Below are positions 1-5,535 of a stretch of DNA of 7,725 bases, piece by piece. The notes beneath the pieces were generated by a model, which searched no databases, had not been told where the DNA came from, and was given only the letters and a program-made list of their open reading frames with translations. Source of the DNA: an uncultured Chloroflexota bacterium (lineage in GTDB: Bacteria > Chloroflexota > Dehalococcoidia > SAR202 > UBA11138); the NCBI GenBank assembly GCA_913046025.1, contig CAJWRP010000090.1:1-7725 (forward strand), given 5' to 3'. A program made the position numbers and the translations under genes. The stretch's first letter is position 1. Every line of letters begins with the position of its first letter.

Positions 1-524
1 CCCCGGGCGAACTCCACCACGCGGTAAACGTCGTCGAAATTCGAGGCCAAGCCCAGGGAGATTCGAACAGCGCCAGCGCTCTTGCCGCCAATGCGCTCGA
101 GGATGGCCTGGAACTGCTCGAAGGTCATGCGGTCCCTGTTCTTGAAGCCCTCCTCCATCTCCTCCTTGGTTTGGCCGTGAGCGACCTCGCCAGCGCCCGG
201 ATTGCAGAAGCAGCCGGAACGGAGACAGATGCGGGCATCGCTGGCCAGCTCCTCAATACGGCTGTGGTTAATGAGGTTCTCGTCGGGATCGTAGAAATTC
301 GCCGTTATCGTGGCGCCGCGCATGTAAGTCGTGGTCGGACCAAATACCCGGACCAGAGATGCGCCGTTAGAGTGTCGCAGTTCCAGGAGCTGGTCAAGCA
401 GCCAGACGGTGAGCGCGGTTACTCTGTCGGAGATTGCGCCTATGCCTACGTTCTCTAAATGCCTCAGGCCTATCTCGATGGCGGGCAGATTAAGGTAGTT
501 GATCGTGCCGTCTTCAAAGGCCTC
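1..524 (-). pseudogene. C-terminal part of frameshifted class V aminotransferase (MOCOS-like), runs off left edge
   Basis: This is the continuation, in a different frame, of the class V aminotransferase whose N-terminal part is at 470-1396. From 524 down to the window edge the minus strand is open for 174 codons. It begins EAFEDGTINYLNLPAIEIGL, the sequence expected straight after the FLAEG that ends the upstream frame. A cysteine-bearing RSGCFCNPGA motif lies at about 195-220; in molybdenum-cofactor sulfurases and related cysteine desulfurases this region holds the cysteine that receives sulfur from the substrate. Near the left edge VRISLGLASNFDDV is the usual C-terminal signature of this family. 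No stop codon is reached, so the true C-terminus lies outside the window. There is no start codon or ribosome site of its own at 524, so this is not an independent gene. Either one base is missing from the sequence near 525 or the gene is broken. No MOSC domain is seen in the part available. Confidence 0.85.
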
Positions 525-1396
525 ACGCCCTCGGCCAGGAAGTGGCTGTCCGCCTGCACAGATGCGATGGTGATGGTGCCGCCAGCAAACCAGGGACGGT
601 TCAGCCGCTTCAGCCCGTCCTTGCGGGCGATGAGGCAGCCGACGCCGGTGGGATACCCAAACATCTTGTAGAAGGACAGAGGCACAAAATCCGGCTTGAC
701 CTCGGACAGGTCCAGGCGATTGGTTGGCACGTATGCAGCGCAGTCCACCATGACGTCCCAGCCCTTGTCATGCGCCTTCTCGATCCAGTCCAGCGGGTGC
801 TTCACTCCTGAAAAGTTGGACTGGGCAGGATAGGCGAAGAGCTTAGGCCCAGAGGCAGTTGCAGCCAGTGCCCCATCCAGGCGATCCTCGTCCACACGAA
901 GGTCGGGCGGCACCACGGGAAGGTAGGTGACCTCCGCTCCTTTTGTGCGGGCGTACTCTCGAATGCCATTCACAGAGTTGTGGTTATCGAAAGTGAGCAG
1001 GTAACGTCCACCCGGTTGAAAGGGGTATGCCTCGCCAACCAGCTTTAATGCGCCAGTAGCGTTTGCGGTAAATATGGCGACGTACTCATCCGGTGATGCG
1101 TTGAAAAACTTCAGGACGTATGCACGGGCGCTCTCAACAAGACGAGTGGTAGCCTCCGACGAGGGGTTCGCTGAGTGCGGATTGCCAAAGACCCCGTTAC
1201 GCAGCATGTCCATGTGATTACGAATTTGAGAATCGGCGTAGAGCCCGCCACCAGTGTAGTCAACGTAAACCAGACCCTGAGAATCCAGGCGGTTGTACTC
1301 AGCCTGGCGCAGCTCATCCAGTGATCTGGTCAGAATGTAGTCGGGATATTTTTCGAGGAACTTGTGAAGAGGTGTATCCATATCAGCCACGTTCAT
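470..1396 (-). CDS. Class V aminotransferase / cysteine desulfurase-like protein (MOCOS N-terminal-like), frameshifted
   Basis: Fold-type I PLP enzyme of the class V aminotransferase family, closest in motifs to the N-terminal sulfurase domain of molybdenum cofactor sulfurase (MOCOS). Visible motifs are FGNPHS at residues 70-75, the DNHNSVNG segment at 137-144, VDCAAYVPT with the cofactor-contacting Asp at 218, and SFYKMFGYPTG at 241-251, where Lys244 should form the Schiff base with PLP. Such enzymes take sulfur from cysteine as a persulfide, giving alanine. The reading frame ends with an unrelated tail after FLAEGV (about residue 291), and the family sequence resumes in another frame at 524. 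The intact protein would exceed 465 residues. The ATG at 1396 is preceded by GGAGA about 9 nt upstream. It lies 42 nt after the Nudix gene, in a probable operon with larE. The family assignment is strong; the substrate and whether the gene is functional are uncertain. Confidence 0.85.
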   Translation of the reverse strand: MNVADMDTPLHKFLEKYPDYILTRSLDELRQAEYNRLDSQGLVYVDYTGGGLYADSQIRNHMDMLRNGVFGNPHSANPSSEATTRLVESARAYVLKFFNASPDEYVAIFTANATGALKLVGEAYPFQPGGRYLLTFDNHNSVNGIREYARTKGAEVTYLPVVPPDLRVDEDRLDGALAATASGPKLFAYPAQSNFSGVKHPLDWIEKAHDKGWDVMVDCAAYVPTNRLDLSEVKPDFVPLSFYKMFGYPTGVGCLIARKDGLKRLNRPWFAGGTITIASVQADSHFLAEGVRPLKTARSTTLICPPSR

Positions 1397-1438
1397 TAAT
1401 ATGTATCTCCATTAATTGCCGAGACAGTTTGCGGCACC

Positions 1439-1951
1439 TCACAGGCCCGTGTCAATCGGTGAAATGGGAACTTCCCCTGCGATTATTGGAGGAAGGAATT
1501 CGCTTAGACGCAGAGGTGCGAATATTTCCTCATCTTTCGCCTCGATGATCTCTGACAGGCTCCACCAACGTGGTTCCTGAAGAAATTTCGCTTCCTTCTC
1601 ATCCAGATTAGCGTGGGAGACTACAAAATCATCGGTGCGCACAACGAAGAAGCGTTCCAGAGAGTCTACCCACTTTTCATCCCACAACATAACGTGGTGA
1701 CGAGTCCAGATAAGCGGACCCAATTCGACGGCAGTCAATCCGGTCTCCTCCCACAGCTCCCGGACAGCAGCGGCTTCGTAAGCCTCGCCGTCGTTAAGAC
1801 CTCCACCTGGCGTGATCCAGAAGTCAGGATTATCATCGCCTGGAACATTACAGCGAAACAACAATATTCTGTCGGTGCAATCCAGGAGAACGACTCGCGC
1901 AGACGGTCGAGGAATAGGGTTTTCTCTGGTGGAGCCCGGCTCGCTAGCCAT
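1439..1951 (-). CDS. Nudix hydrolase
   Basis: A 170-aa Nudix hydrolase, the usual size for a single-domain member. The complete Nudix box G-x5-E-x7-REL-x-EE-x-GL occupies residues 50-72: Gly50, Glu56, Arg64-Glu65, Glu68-Glu69, Gly71-Leu72. The Glu residues bind the metals that drive hydrolysis of a nucleoside diphosphate linked to another group. The N-terminal strand ARVVLLDCTDRILLFR and the WITPGGG lead-in fit the fold. The substrate cannot be read from the sequence; nucleotide sugars, dinucleotides, or damaged NTPs are all possible. The ATG at 1951 begins 18 nt after the larE stop and lacks a clear Shine-Dalgarno sequence, so translation probably depends on ribosomes arriving from larE. Position between larE and the desulfurase-like gene suggests, without proving, a role with a dinucleotide-type intermediate. 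Confidence 0.93.
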   Translation of the reverse strand: MASEPGSTRENPIPRPSARVVLLDCTDRILLFRCNVPGDDNPDFWITPGGGLNDGEAYEAAAVRELWEETGLTAVELGPLIWTRHHVMLWDEKWVDSLERFFVVRTDDFVVSHANLDEKEAKFLQEPRWWSLSEIIEAKDEEIFAPLRLSEFLPPIIAGEVPISPIDTGL

Positions 1952-1969
1952 TACACTGCTAACGAAGCT

Positions 1970-2821
1970 TTACGCCTGCCTCTTTTTCAGCGCAGCCAAC
2001 ACCTCGTTGAGACTACCGGAACGGAAGCCCTGCAGGTCCAACGTGACGTAAGAGTAGCCTATATCCTTGAACTTTTTTACGACCTGCTCACGAGTTACTT
2101 CGTCACTCAAAGTTAGAAAGTCCTGAGGCTCAACCTCGATGCGGGCTACAGTGTCATGGTGACGTACACGAAGCTGCTTGATGCCAAGGCCATGAAGATA
2201 CTCCTCAGCCTTAGCTATGCGCGTCAAGGCCTCGACGGTGACCATGTTGCCGTAGGGTATACGCGATGATAGGCAGGCCTGGGCGGGCTTGTCCCACGTA
2301 GGCAGACCCATGCCCTTGGACAGCTCACGAATCTCTGCCTTGGTCAGGTCGGCATCTACCAGAGGACTGCGAACACCGTACTGCTTGGCGGCATTGAGGC
2401 CGGGACGGAAATCGCCCAGGTCGTCAACGTTGGTGCCGTTGGTAATGAAGTCGTATCCCTCTTCCTTGGAGAATCCCGACAGGTGGACGTAGAGCTCGTC
2501 CTTGCAGAAGAAGCAGCGATTGGGATCGTTGGCGGCGTAATCTTCGCGTTCGACCTCATGAGTTTCGATGATGCGATGATTTAGTCCAAGACGCTCGGCG
2601 AGCTCGGTGGCCTCTCTAAGTTCAGAAGGGGCCAAGCTCGGAGAATTGGCGGTGACGGCCAGGGCCTTGTCTCCTAAAACGTCGTGGGCTGTGGCGGCAA
2701 GAAAGGCGCTATCAACCCCGCCTGAGTAGGCGACAATGACTGTGCCCATGTCCTTCAGTATGAACCTTAGAGCTTCCATTTTCTGTTCGGTGGTCCTGGC
2801 TTCCTTAGCTTGGGTAGCCAT
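1970..2821 (-). CDS. larE: ATP-dependent sulfur transferase LarE
   Basis: LarE of the PP-loop ATP pyrophosphatase superfamily, cytoplasmic. Established function: it adenylylates the carboxylates of pyridinium-3,5-biscarboxylic acid mononucleotide and replaces them with thiocarboxylates, making the precursor of the nickel-pincer nucleotide cofactor of lactate racemase LarA and relatives. Numbering from the chosen start (283 aa), the PP-loop SGGVDS is at 33-38, NRCFFCK at 101-107 (Cys103, Cys106), TNGTNVDDLGD at 127-137, ACLSSR at 182-187 (Cys183), an Arg-rich LRVRHHDTVAR at 217-227, and the C-terminal GFRSGSLNE at 265-273. Cys183 is at the site of the sulfur-donor cysteine, and the added CxxC suggests an iron-sulfur version. 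An in-frame GTG at 2833 would add four residues, but GGAGG lies 5 nt before the ATG at 2821, so the ATG is preferred. Nudix and class V aminotransferase genes follow closely. larA, larB and larC are not in the window. Confidence 0.93.
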   Translation of the reverse strand: MATQAKEARTTEQKMEALRFILKDMGTVIVAYSGGVDSAFLAATAHDVLGDKALAVTANSPSLAPSELREATELAERLGLNHRIIETHEVEREDYAANDPNRCFFCKDELYVHLSGFSKEEGYDFITNGTNVDDLGDFRPGLNAAKQYGVRSPLVDADLTKAEIRELSKGMGLPTWDKPAQACLSSRIPYGNMVTVEALTRIAKAEEYLHGLGIKQLRVRHHDTVARIEVEPQDFLTLSDEVTREQVVKKFKDIGYSYVTLDLQGFRSGSLNEVLAALKKRQA

Positions 2822-2832
2822 AATTGCCTCCA
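2822..2832 (-). promoter_or_regulatory. Ribosome binding site deciding the larE start
   Basis: On the minus strand GGAGG is followed by CAATT and then ATG (2821). A GTG at 2831-2833 overlaps the Shine-Dalgarno itself and therefore cannot use it. This supports the shorter LarE beginning MATQAKEA. Confidence 0.7.
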
Positions 2833-2859
2833 CAAAATTTCTCTTGCTGACTCATTTGT

Positions 2860-2887
2860 AGGATAGAAAAGTTACATATTGCGTCCA
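2860..2887 (-). promoter_or_regulatory. Possible sigma70-type promoter for larE operon
   Basis: In the 100-nt gap between the SDR stop and the larE start the minus strand has TGGACG (2882-2887, 4 of 6 to TTGACA), a 16-bp spacer, and TATCCT (2860-2865, 4 of 6 to TATAAT). Transcription would begin about 30 nt before the larE start. No hairpin terminator separates the SDR from larE, so read-through from the SDR unit is also possible. The match is modest. Confidence 0.35.
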
Positions 2888-2921
2888 GTTGTATCCCGTA
2901 CTTACCATTAGCAGCAATATA

Positions 2922-3803
2922 TTACTCAGCCATCAACTCTTCCACTATCTTTCGCATCTCATCCGAGTACAACTCGTATGATCGGTTCTGGTATTGCAAT
3001 ATTCGTTGGGACTCGTCTGTATCGTACCAGTCCACCCAGCCAGGAGACTCACGGTAGTCCACATCTTCCACGGGTGCGCCCATGAAGCTGTAAAAGTCCC
3101 TTACGTAGTCCTCACCTGTTAGTTGCCAGGAGGCACCGCCACCGATATTGAATATCTTGTTGGTTTCCGAAGCGTCCACTGATGCAAAGAGGGCATCAAC
3201 GACGTCATCGCGATGCACCATTTCCACGCGCTGACCCGCTACAAAGGGCCACGGATTCGGCGGCTCCATGAACGCCGGAACCGCGATACCGGCTATTCGC
3301 ATAGCTATCCACTTCAAGGACGACTCTCGCACCATCCTCTCGCCAACGATCTTGCTCTCGGCGTAGATGTCTATGGCGCTCTGTGCGTGGTCTATTTTGA
3401 CGGGCGGCTCCTCATCCTGCGTGTTACCGTAAGTGCTAATGGACGATGTGAAGATAAGCACTGCATCCGGGGCCCCACTCTCCATGGCCTTGATGATGTT
3501 CCCGGTGCCACCTACGTTTACGCCAAAGGTGCGGTCTCGGTCCCGTTCGCTAGTGGGAGGTAGCAGGGCGGCAAGGTGTACCACAGAGCTAATGCCCTCA
3601 ATGGCCTTGGTCACGTCCCCAACGTCGGTGATGTCTCCCTTGACGATCTCGATGCTCGCCCGATCCTCAAGGCCATCAAAGTCCATGAAGGGCAGGTCGA
3701 AGATGCGCACCGTCTTACCGTCGGCCACCAGCTTCTCCACCAGCATCCGGCCAACGCTTCCTGCGCCGCCGGTAACGAGGATAGGCCCTTCGGCATGGCT
3801 CAC
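2922..3803 (-). CDS. NAD(P)-dependent epimerase/dehydratase, extended SDR family
   Basis: A 293-aa extended short-chain dehydrogenase/reductase with a Rossmann fold. The dinucleotide-binding TGGAGSVG is at residues 11-18, Asp36 in RIFDL at the end of strand 2 favours NAD over NADP, GDITD is at 56-60, and VVHLAALLPP at 74-83 is the strand-4 motif. FTSSISTYG at 118-126 holds the active-site Ser, and YAESK at 147-151 is the catalytic Tyr147-Lys151 pair. The C-terminal half (GGGASWQLTG, then an acidic helical end) is the variable substrate domain, so the sugar or other substrate cannot be named. Such proteins are usually called UDP-glucose 4-epimerase-like or NAD-dependent epimerase/dehydratase. 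The start is GTG at 3803, which overlaps the stop of the upstream unknown gene as GTGA. This indicates translational coupling. The catalytic set is complete, so the enzyme should be active. Confidence 0.93.
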   Translation of the reverse strand: MSHAEGPILVTGGAGSVGRMLVEKLVADGKTVRIFDLPFMDFDGLEDRASIEIVKGDITDVGDVTKAIEGISSVVHLAALLPPTSERDRDRTFGVNVGGTGNIIKAMESGAPDAVLIFTSSISTYGNTQDEEPPVKIDHAQSAIDIYAESKIVGERMVRESSLKWIAMRIAGIAVPAFMEPPNPWPFVAGQRVEMVHRDDVVDALFASVDASETNKIFNIGGGASWQLTGEDYVRDFYSFMGAPVEDVDYRESPGWVDWYDTDESQRILQYQNRSYELYSDEMRKIVEELMAE

Positions 3804-4123
3804 GTTAGGGTGACACCCTTCATGCCGGCCTTCTCAATTACGTTCTGGCAGGTCTTGATAAGCTGCTCAATAGACGGTCCGAAAGCGTCCCAGTCCTCAC
3901 TGGTCTTCAGCTCCAGAGCCGACGCCGAGTCCCTCAATACGGTCCTGGTAGTAGGCACGCTAGGCATTGTCTTGAAGAAGAAGGTCCCGCTAATCTCATC
4001 GAACTTAGCAAGTATCTCGTTGATTGAGGTCTCCCAGACTTCGTTGACTGAGCCAAGGCCGTCCACAATGCCCTTGCAATTGGCTATGGACTCTTCCAGC
4101 ATTTCCTGTCCAGATTGTGGCAT
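3800..4123 (-). CDS. Small helical protein of unknown function, coupled to SDR
   Basis: A 107-aa protein that I do not recognise. It reads as mostly alpha-helical and amphipathic, acidic in the N-terminal half (MPQSGQEMLEESIANCKG), with no signal peptide, membrane segment or metal-binding cluster. Two cysteines are present, one near residue 16 and one near residue 93. The pattern resembles small helical-bundle proteins, but no family can be named. It is preceded by a good promoter and by AAGGAG, 9 nt before the ATG at 4123. An in-frame ATG at 4129 is only 3 nt from that Shine-Dalgarno, so the shorter form is preferred. Its stop overlaps the GTG start of the SDR by four bases, so the two proteins are made together and may work together. 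The genetic setting makes it a real gene; its function is unknown. Confidence 0.75.
   Translation of the reverse strand: MPQSGQEMLEESIANCKGIVDGLGSVNEVWETSINEILAKFDEISGTFFFKTMPSVPTTRTVLRDSASALELKTSEDWDAFGPSIEQLIKTCQNVIEKAGMKGVTLT
3807..3819. repeat. Short inverted repeat just before the SDR start
   Basis: AGGGTG-A-CACCCT is a perfect 6-bp inverted repeat with a one-base centre, inside the last codons of the unknown gene. In the minus-strand RNA it can form a 5-bp stem with a 3-nt loop. That stem includes the only AGGG-like ribosome binding sequence, 12 nt before the GTG start of the SDR gene. It may hold back SDR translation unless upstream ribosomes open it. This is a weak inference. Confidence 0.35.
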
Positions 4124-4158
4124 TTCCATCCACTCCTTAAGTGCGATTTGTTGCGTCC

Positions 4159-4187
4159 ATTGTCCGCCGAACAGAGATGGCTGTCAA
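4159..4187 (-). promoter_or_regulatory. Sigma70-type promoter for unknown gene-SDR operon
   Basis: On the minus strand a perfect TTGACA -35 (4182-4187), a 17-bp spacer and GACAAT (4159-4164, 4 of 6 to TATAAT) lie in the gap after the small membrane protein gene. Predicted initiation is near 4152, giving a short leader of about 28 nt with AAGGAG before the ATG at 4123. The consensus -35 and ideal spacing make this one of the two best promoters in the window. Confidence 0.65.
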
Positions 4188-4209
4188 TGCGACGACTAAT
4201 TCGGACAAG

Positions 4210-4447
4210 TCAGCTTCTAATCGTGCTAGAGCGCAATAGGGCCAAGCCCAGCGTTGCCCAACCAAGACCAAACAGCAGCATCCAGACGTTAACTACGGCA
4301 TCTTCAATAGGGCCTTCCGCTATACCAGTCGCTATCATGGCTGCTGGATTCAGCACTGCAATCATCAGAGGCACAGCCGCAACGCCCATCAACGGAAGGG
4401 TTAGTATTCCTGCCACTGCTCCGGCAATTTGACTTGGGGGGCTTCAT
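4210..4447 (-). CDS. Small two-helix membrane protein, frame disrupted in a homopolymer
   Basis: The open frame at 4210-4416 encodes a very hydrophobic 68-aa peptide with two likely membrane helices, about residues 1-27 and 44-62, joined by a short acidic stretch (AEGPIEDAV). It ends in a basic LLRSSTIRS tail, which would sit in the cytoplasm. Its only in-frame start is a GTG at 4416 with a poorly spaced ribosome site. A better start exists: ATG at 4447 with AAGG 8 nt upstream, reading MKPP, but it goes out of frame at a run of six C (minus strand, 4436-4441). With five C the frame reads MKPPSQIAGA straight into the hydrophobic frame, giving a natural 78-aa protein. So the gene is probably disrupted by a one-base insertion or sequence error, or expressed only in some cells. 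No family is recognised. It lies between the GNAT gene and the unknown gene-SDR promoter. Confidence 0.55.
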
Positions 4448-4459
4448 CTTCTCTACCTT

Positions 4460-4477
4460 TCTTACTGCTCTTACTGC
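4460..4477. repeat. Tandem 9-bp direct repeat, two copies
   Basis: TCTTACTGC occurs twice in direct succession with no gap (4460-4468 and 4469-4477). A related ACTGC follows at 4481-4485. It lies in the leader of the small membrane protein gene, upstream of its putative Shine-Dalgarno. It may be a replication-slippage duplication or a paired protein-binding site; no function can be read. Confidence 0.6.
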
Positions 4478-4504
4478 ACGACTGCATAGCAATCATATTC
4501 TTGC

Positions 4505-5377
4505 TCAGTACGCCGACGAAGGCATCCATATCCCTTCCGGCCTGTCATAGGGGCCATATGCCATGAGGTTGTGTATCTCCAGCGTCTTATAGCCGCCCAG
4601 CAGAGCATTGCGATACAAGTTAGGCAAACTTAAGGGGCAGCAGAAAATGGCCTTGTCGGAGTAGCGTCTGGCAGCTTCGGAGATCAGCGCAAGCCCGTCC
4701 TGTTCTGTCTCGGCCACGCCATGAGCGGAGCCTGCCAGCGTAAGGTATCCAGCAAAAGCGTCGCCACGAGATACTACCAGCGCATGGCCGCTCTCTGCCA
4801 GAACCGCTGCGACATCGCCACGTCGATTCAACTTGTAGTGCATTTTGGAGAACTCTTCAACGGCTGGTAAATCGGCCTCAGTCATAGGCCGCACCTCGAA
4901 TGCCAGCAATACCTCGGGCGCTTGCCCTGGCGTAGCCTTCATTTCGGCAAAGGTCTCCTTGACCTCGAAGCCCAACGACGCATAAAGCGAAAGCGCCGTC
5001 GAATTATGAGCGCTCTGCGTAAGCCTGATTTTCTTGTATCCTAAGCGGTCGGCGTCCTCAAGCCCCTGAGCCATGATTGCGCGGGCAACGCCATTGCCCT
5101 GCTTTGAAGGGGCAGTGTTCACATCCTCAAAAGCTGCCACGTCGTCGTCCAGCCGTAGCCATGCAGAGCCAACTACCTGGCCGTCCTGCACCGCCGCGAG
5201 CACATGAGCCTGCTTGGATTCCAGCAGCTTCTTGTACATTTCAATAGCGGAGGCCACATCCCTGGGCGTGCCCTTGGGCAGCAGGTGCTGGTCGTTAAAC
5301 TCATCAAACGCCGCAATACAGGCCTCTGCGAGACCTTCGATGTGCTCAGGATGTGCAGGCATTACTTGTAATGGCAT
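4505..5377 (-). CDS. Tandem-domain GNAT family N-acetyltransferase
   Basis: A 290-aa protein made of two GNAT domains. The first (about residues 1-160) is complete: strand motif VVGSAWLRLDD at 68-78, the acetyl-CoA pyrophosphate loop QGNGVA at 93-98, and motif B NSTALSLYASLGFE at 125-138. The second (about 161-290, starting EVRPMTEADL) keeps the overall pattern, with YRNALLGGYKTLEIHNLMAYGP near 255-276, but has lost a recognisable Q/R-x-x-G-x-G/A loop. It may therefore be non-catalytic and serve in substrate binding or pairing. The substrate is unknown; small amines, antibiotics, or protein N-termini are all possible. The start at 5377 has AGGA 6 nt upstream. It is the first gene after the DUF362 terminator and has a structured leader. 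The family call is firm. Confidence 0.9.
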   Translation of the reverse strand: MPLQVMPAHPEHIEGLAEACIAAFDEFNDQHLLPKGTPRDVASAIEMYKKLLESKQAHVLAAVQDGQVVGSAWLRLDDDVAAFEDVNTAPSKQGNGVARAIMAQGLEDADRLGYKKIRLTQSAHNSTALSLYASLGFEVKETFAEMKATPGQAPEVLLAFEVRPMTEADLPAVEEFSKMHYKLNRRGDVAAVLAESGHALVVSRGDAFAGYLTLAGSAHGVAETEQDGLALISEAARRYSDKAIFCCPLSLPNLYRNALLGGYKTLEIHNLMAYGPYDRPEGIWMPSSAY

Positions 5378-5409
5378 AAGAGTTCCTGTCGTCCTGGTTT
5401 CACGCTCTC

Positions 5410-5440
5410 CTCAGTCCTCTTCCCGTGGGAGAACACTGAG
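5410..5440 (-). other. Leader hairpin upstream of GNAT gene
   Basis: CTCAGT at 5410-5415 pairs with ACTGAG at 5435-5440. Inside it a CCC/GGG core with flanking pairs extends the stem around 5417-5433. In the minus-strand transcript this gives a long imperfect hairpin about 33 nt before the GNAT start. No U tract follows, so it is not a standard terminator. It could be an RNA-stability element, an attenuator part, or a protein-binding site. Confidence 0.4.
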
Positions 5441-5463
5441 CTTAATTTCTGAAGTCATAAATC

Positions 5464-5496
5464 AAAAGGGGACGCGCCCGATTCGAGCGCATCCCC
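5464..5496 (-). terminator. Rho-independent terminator after DUF362 gene
   Basis: In the minus-strand RNA GGGGAUGCGC pairs with GCGCGUCCCC over 10 bp (one G-U pair), with a 9-nt loop, followed directly by UUUUGAUUUAU. It lies 40 nt past the DUF362 stop codon and before the GNAT gene, so it should end the DUF362 transcript. On the plus strand the stem has a C-A mismatch and no U tract, which fixes its direction. Confidence 0.85.
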
Positions 5497-5535
5497 TAAG
5501 CGTCATCTATCTAAATATTCAATTATTCAAAAAGC

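Noticed and set aside
1613..2116. Plus-strand 167-codon frame across Nudix and larE
   Set aside because: It is antisense to two genes with complete diagnostic motifs.
2833..2833. GTG at 2833 as the larE start
   Set aside because: It overlaps the GGAGG ribosome site that serves the ATG at 2821.
3433..4199. Overlapping plus-strand open frames of 126 and 207 codons
   Set aside because: Both lie opposite the SDR and the unknown small gene. They show low-complexity Ser/Thr/Pro-rich shadow composition and have no ribosome sites.
4115..4432. Plus-strand 105-codon frame opposite the small membrane protein
   Set aside because: The minus-strand frame has two membrane helices and a fitting ribosome site; the plus frame has neither a motif nor a start signal.
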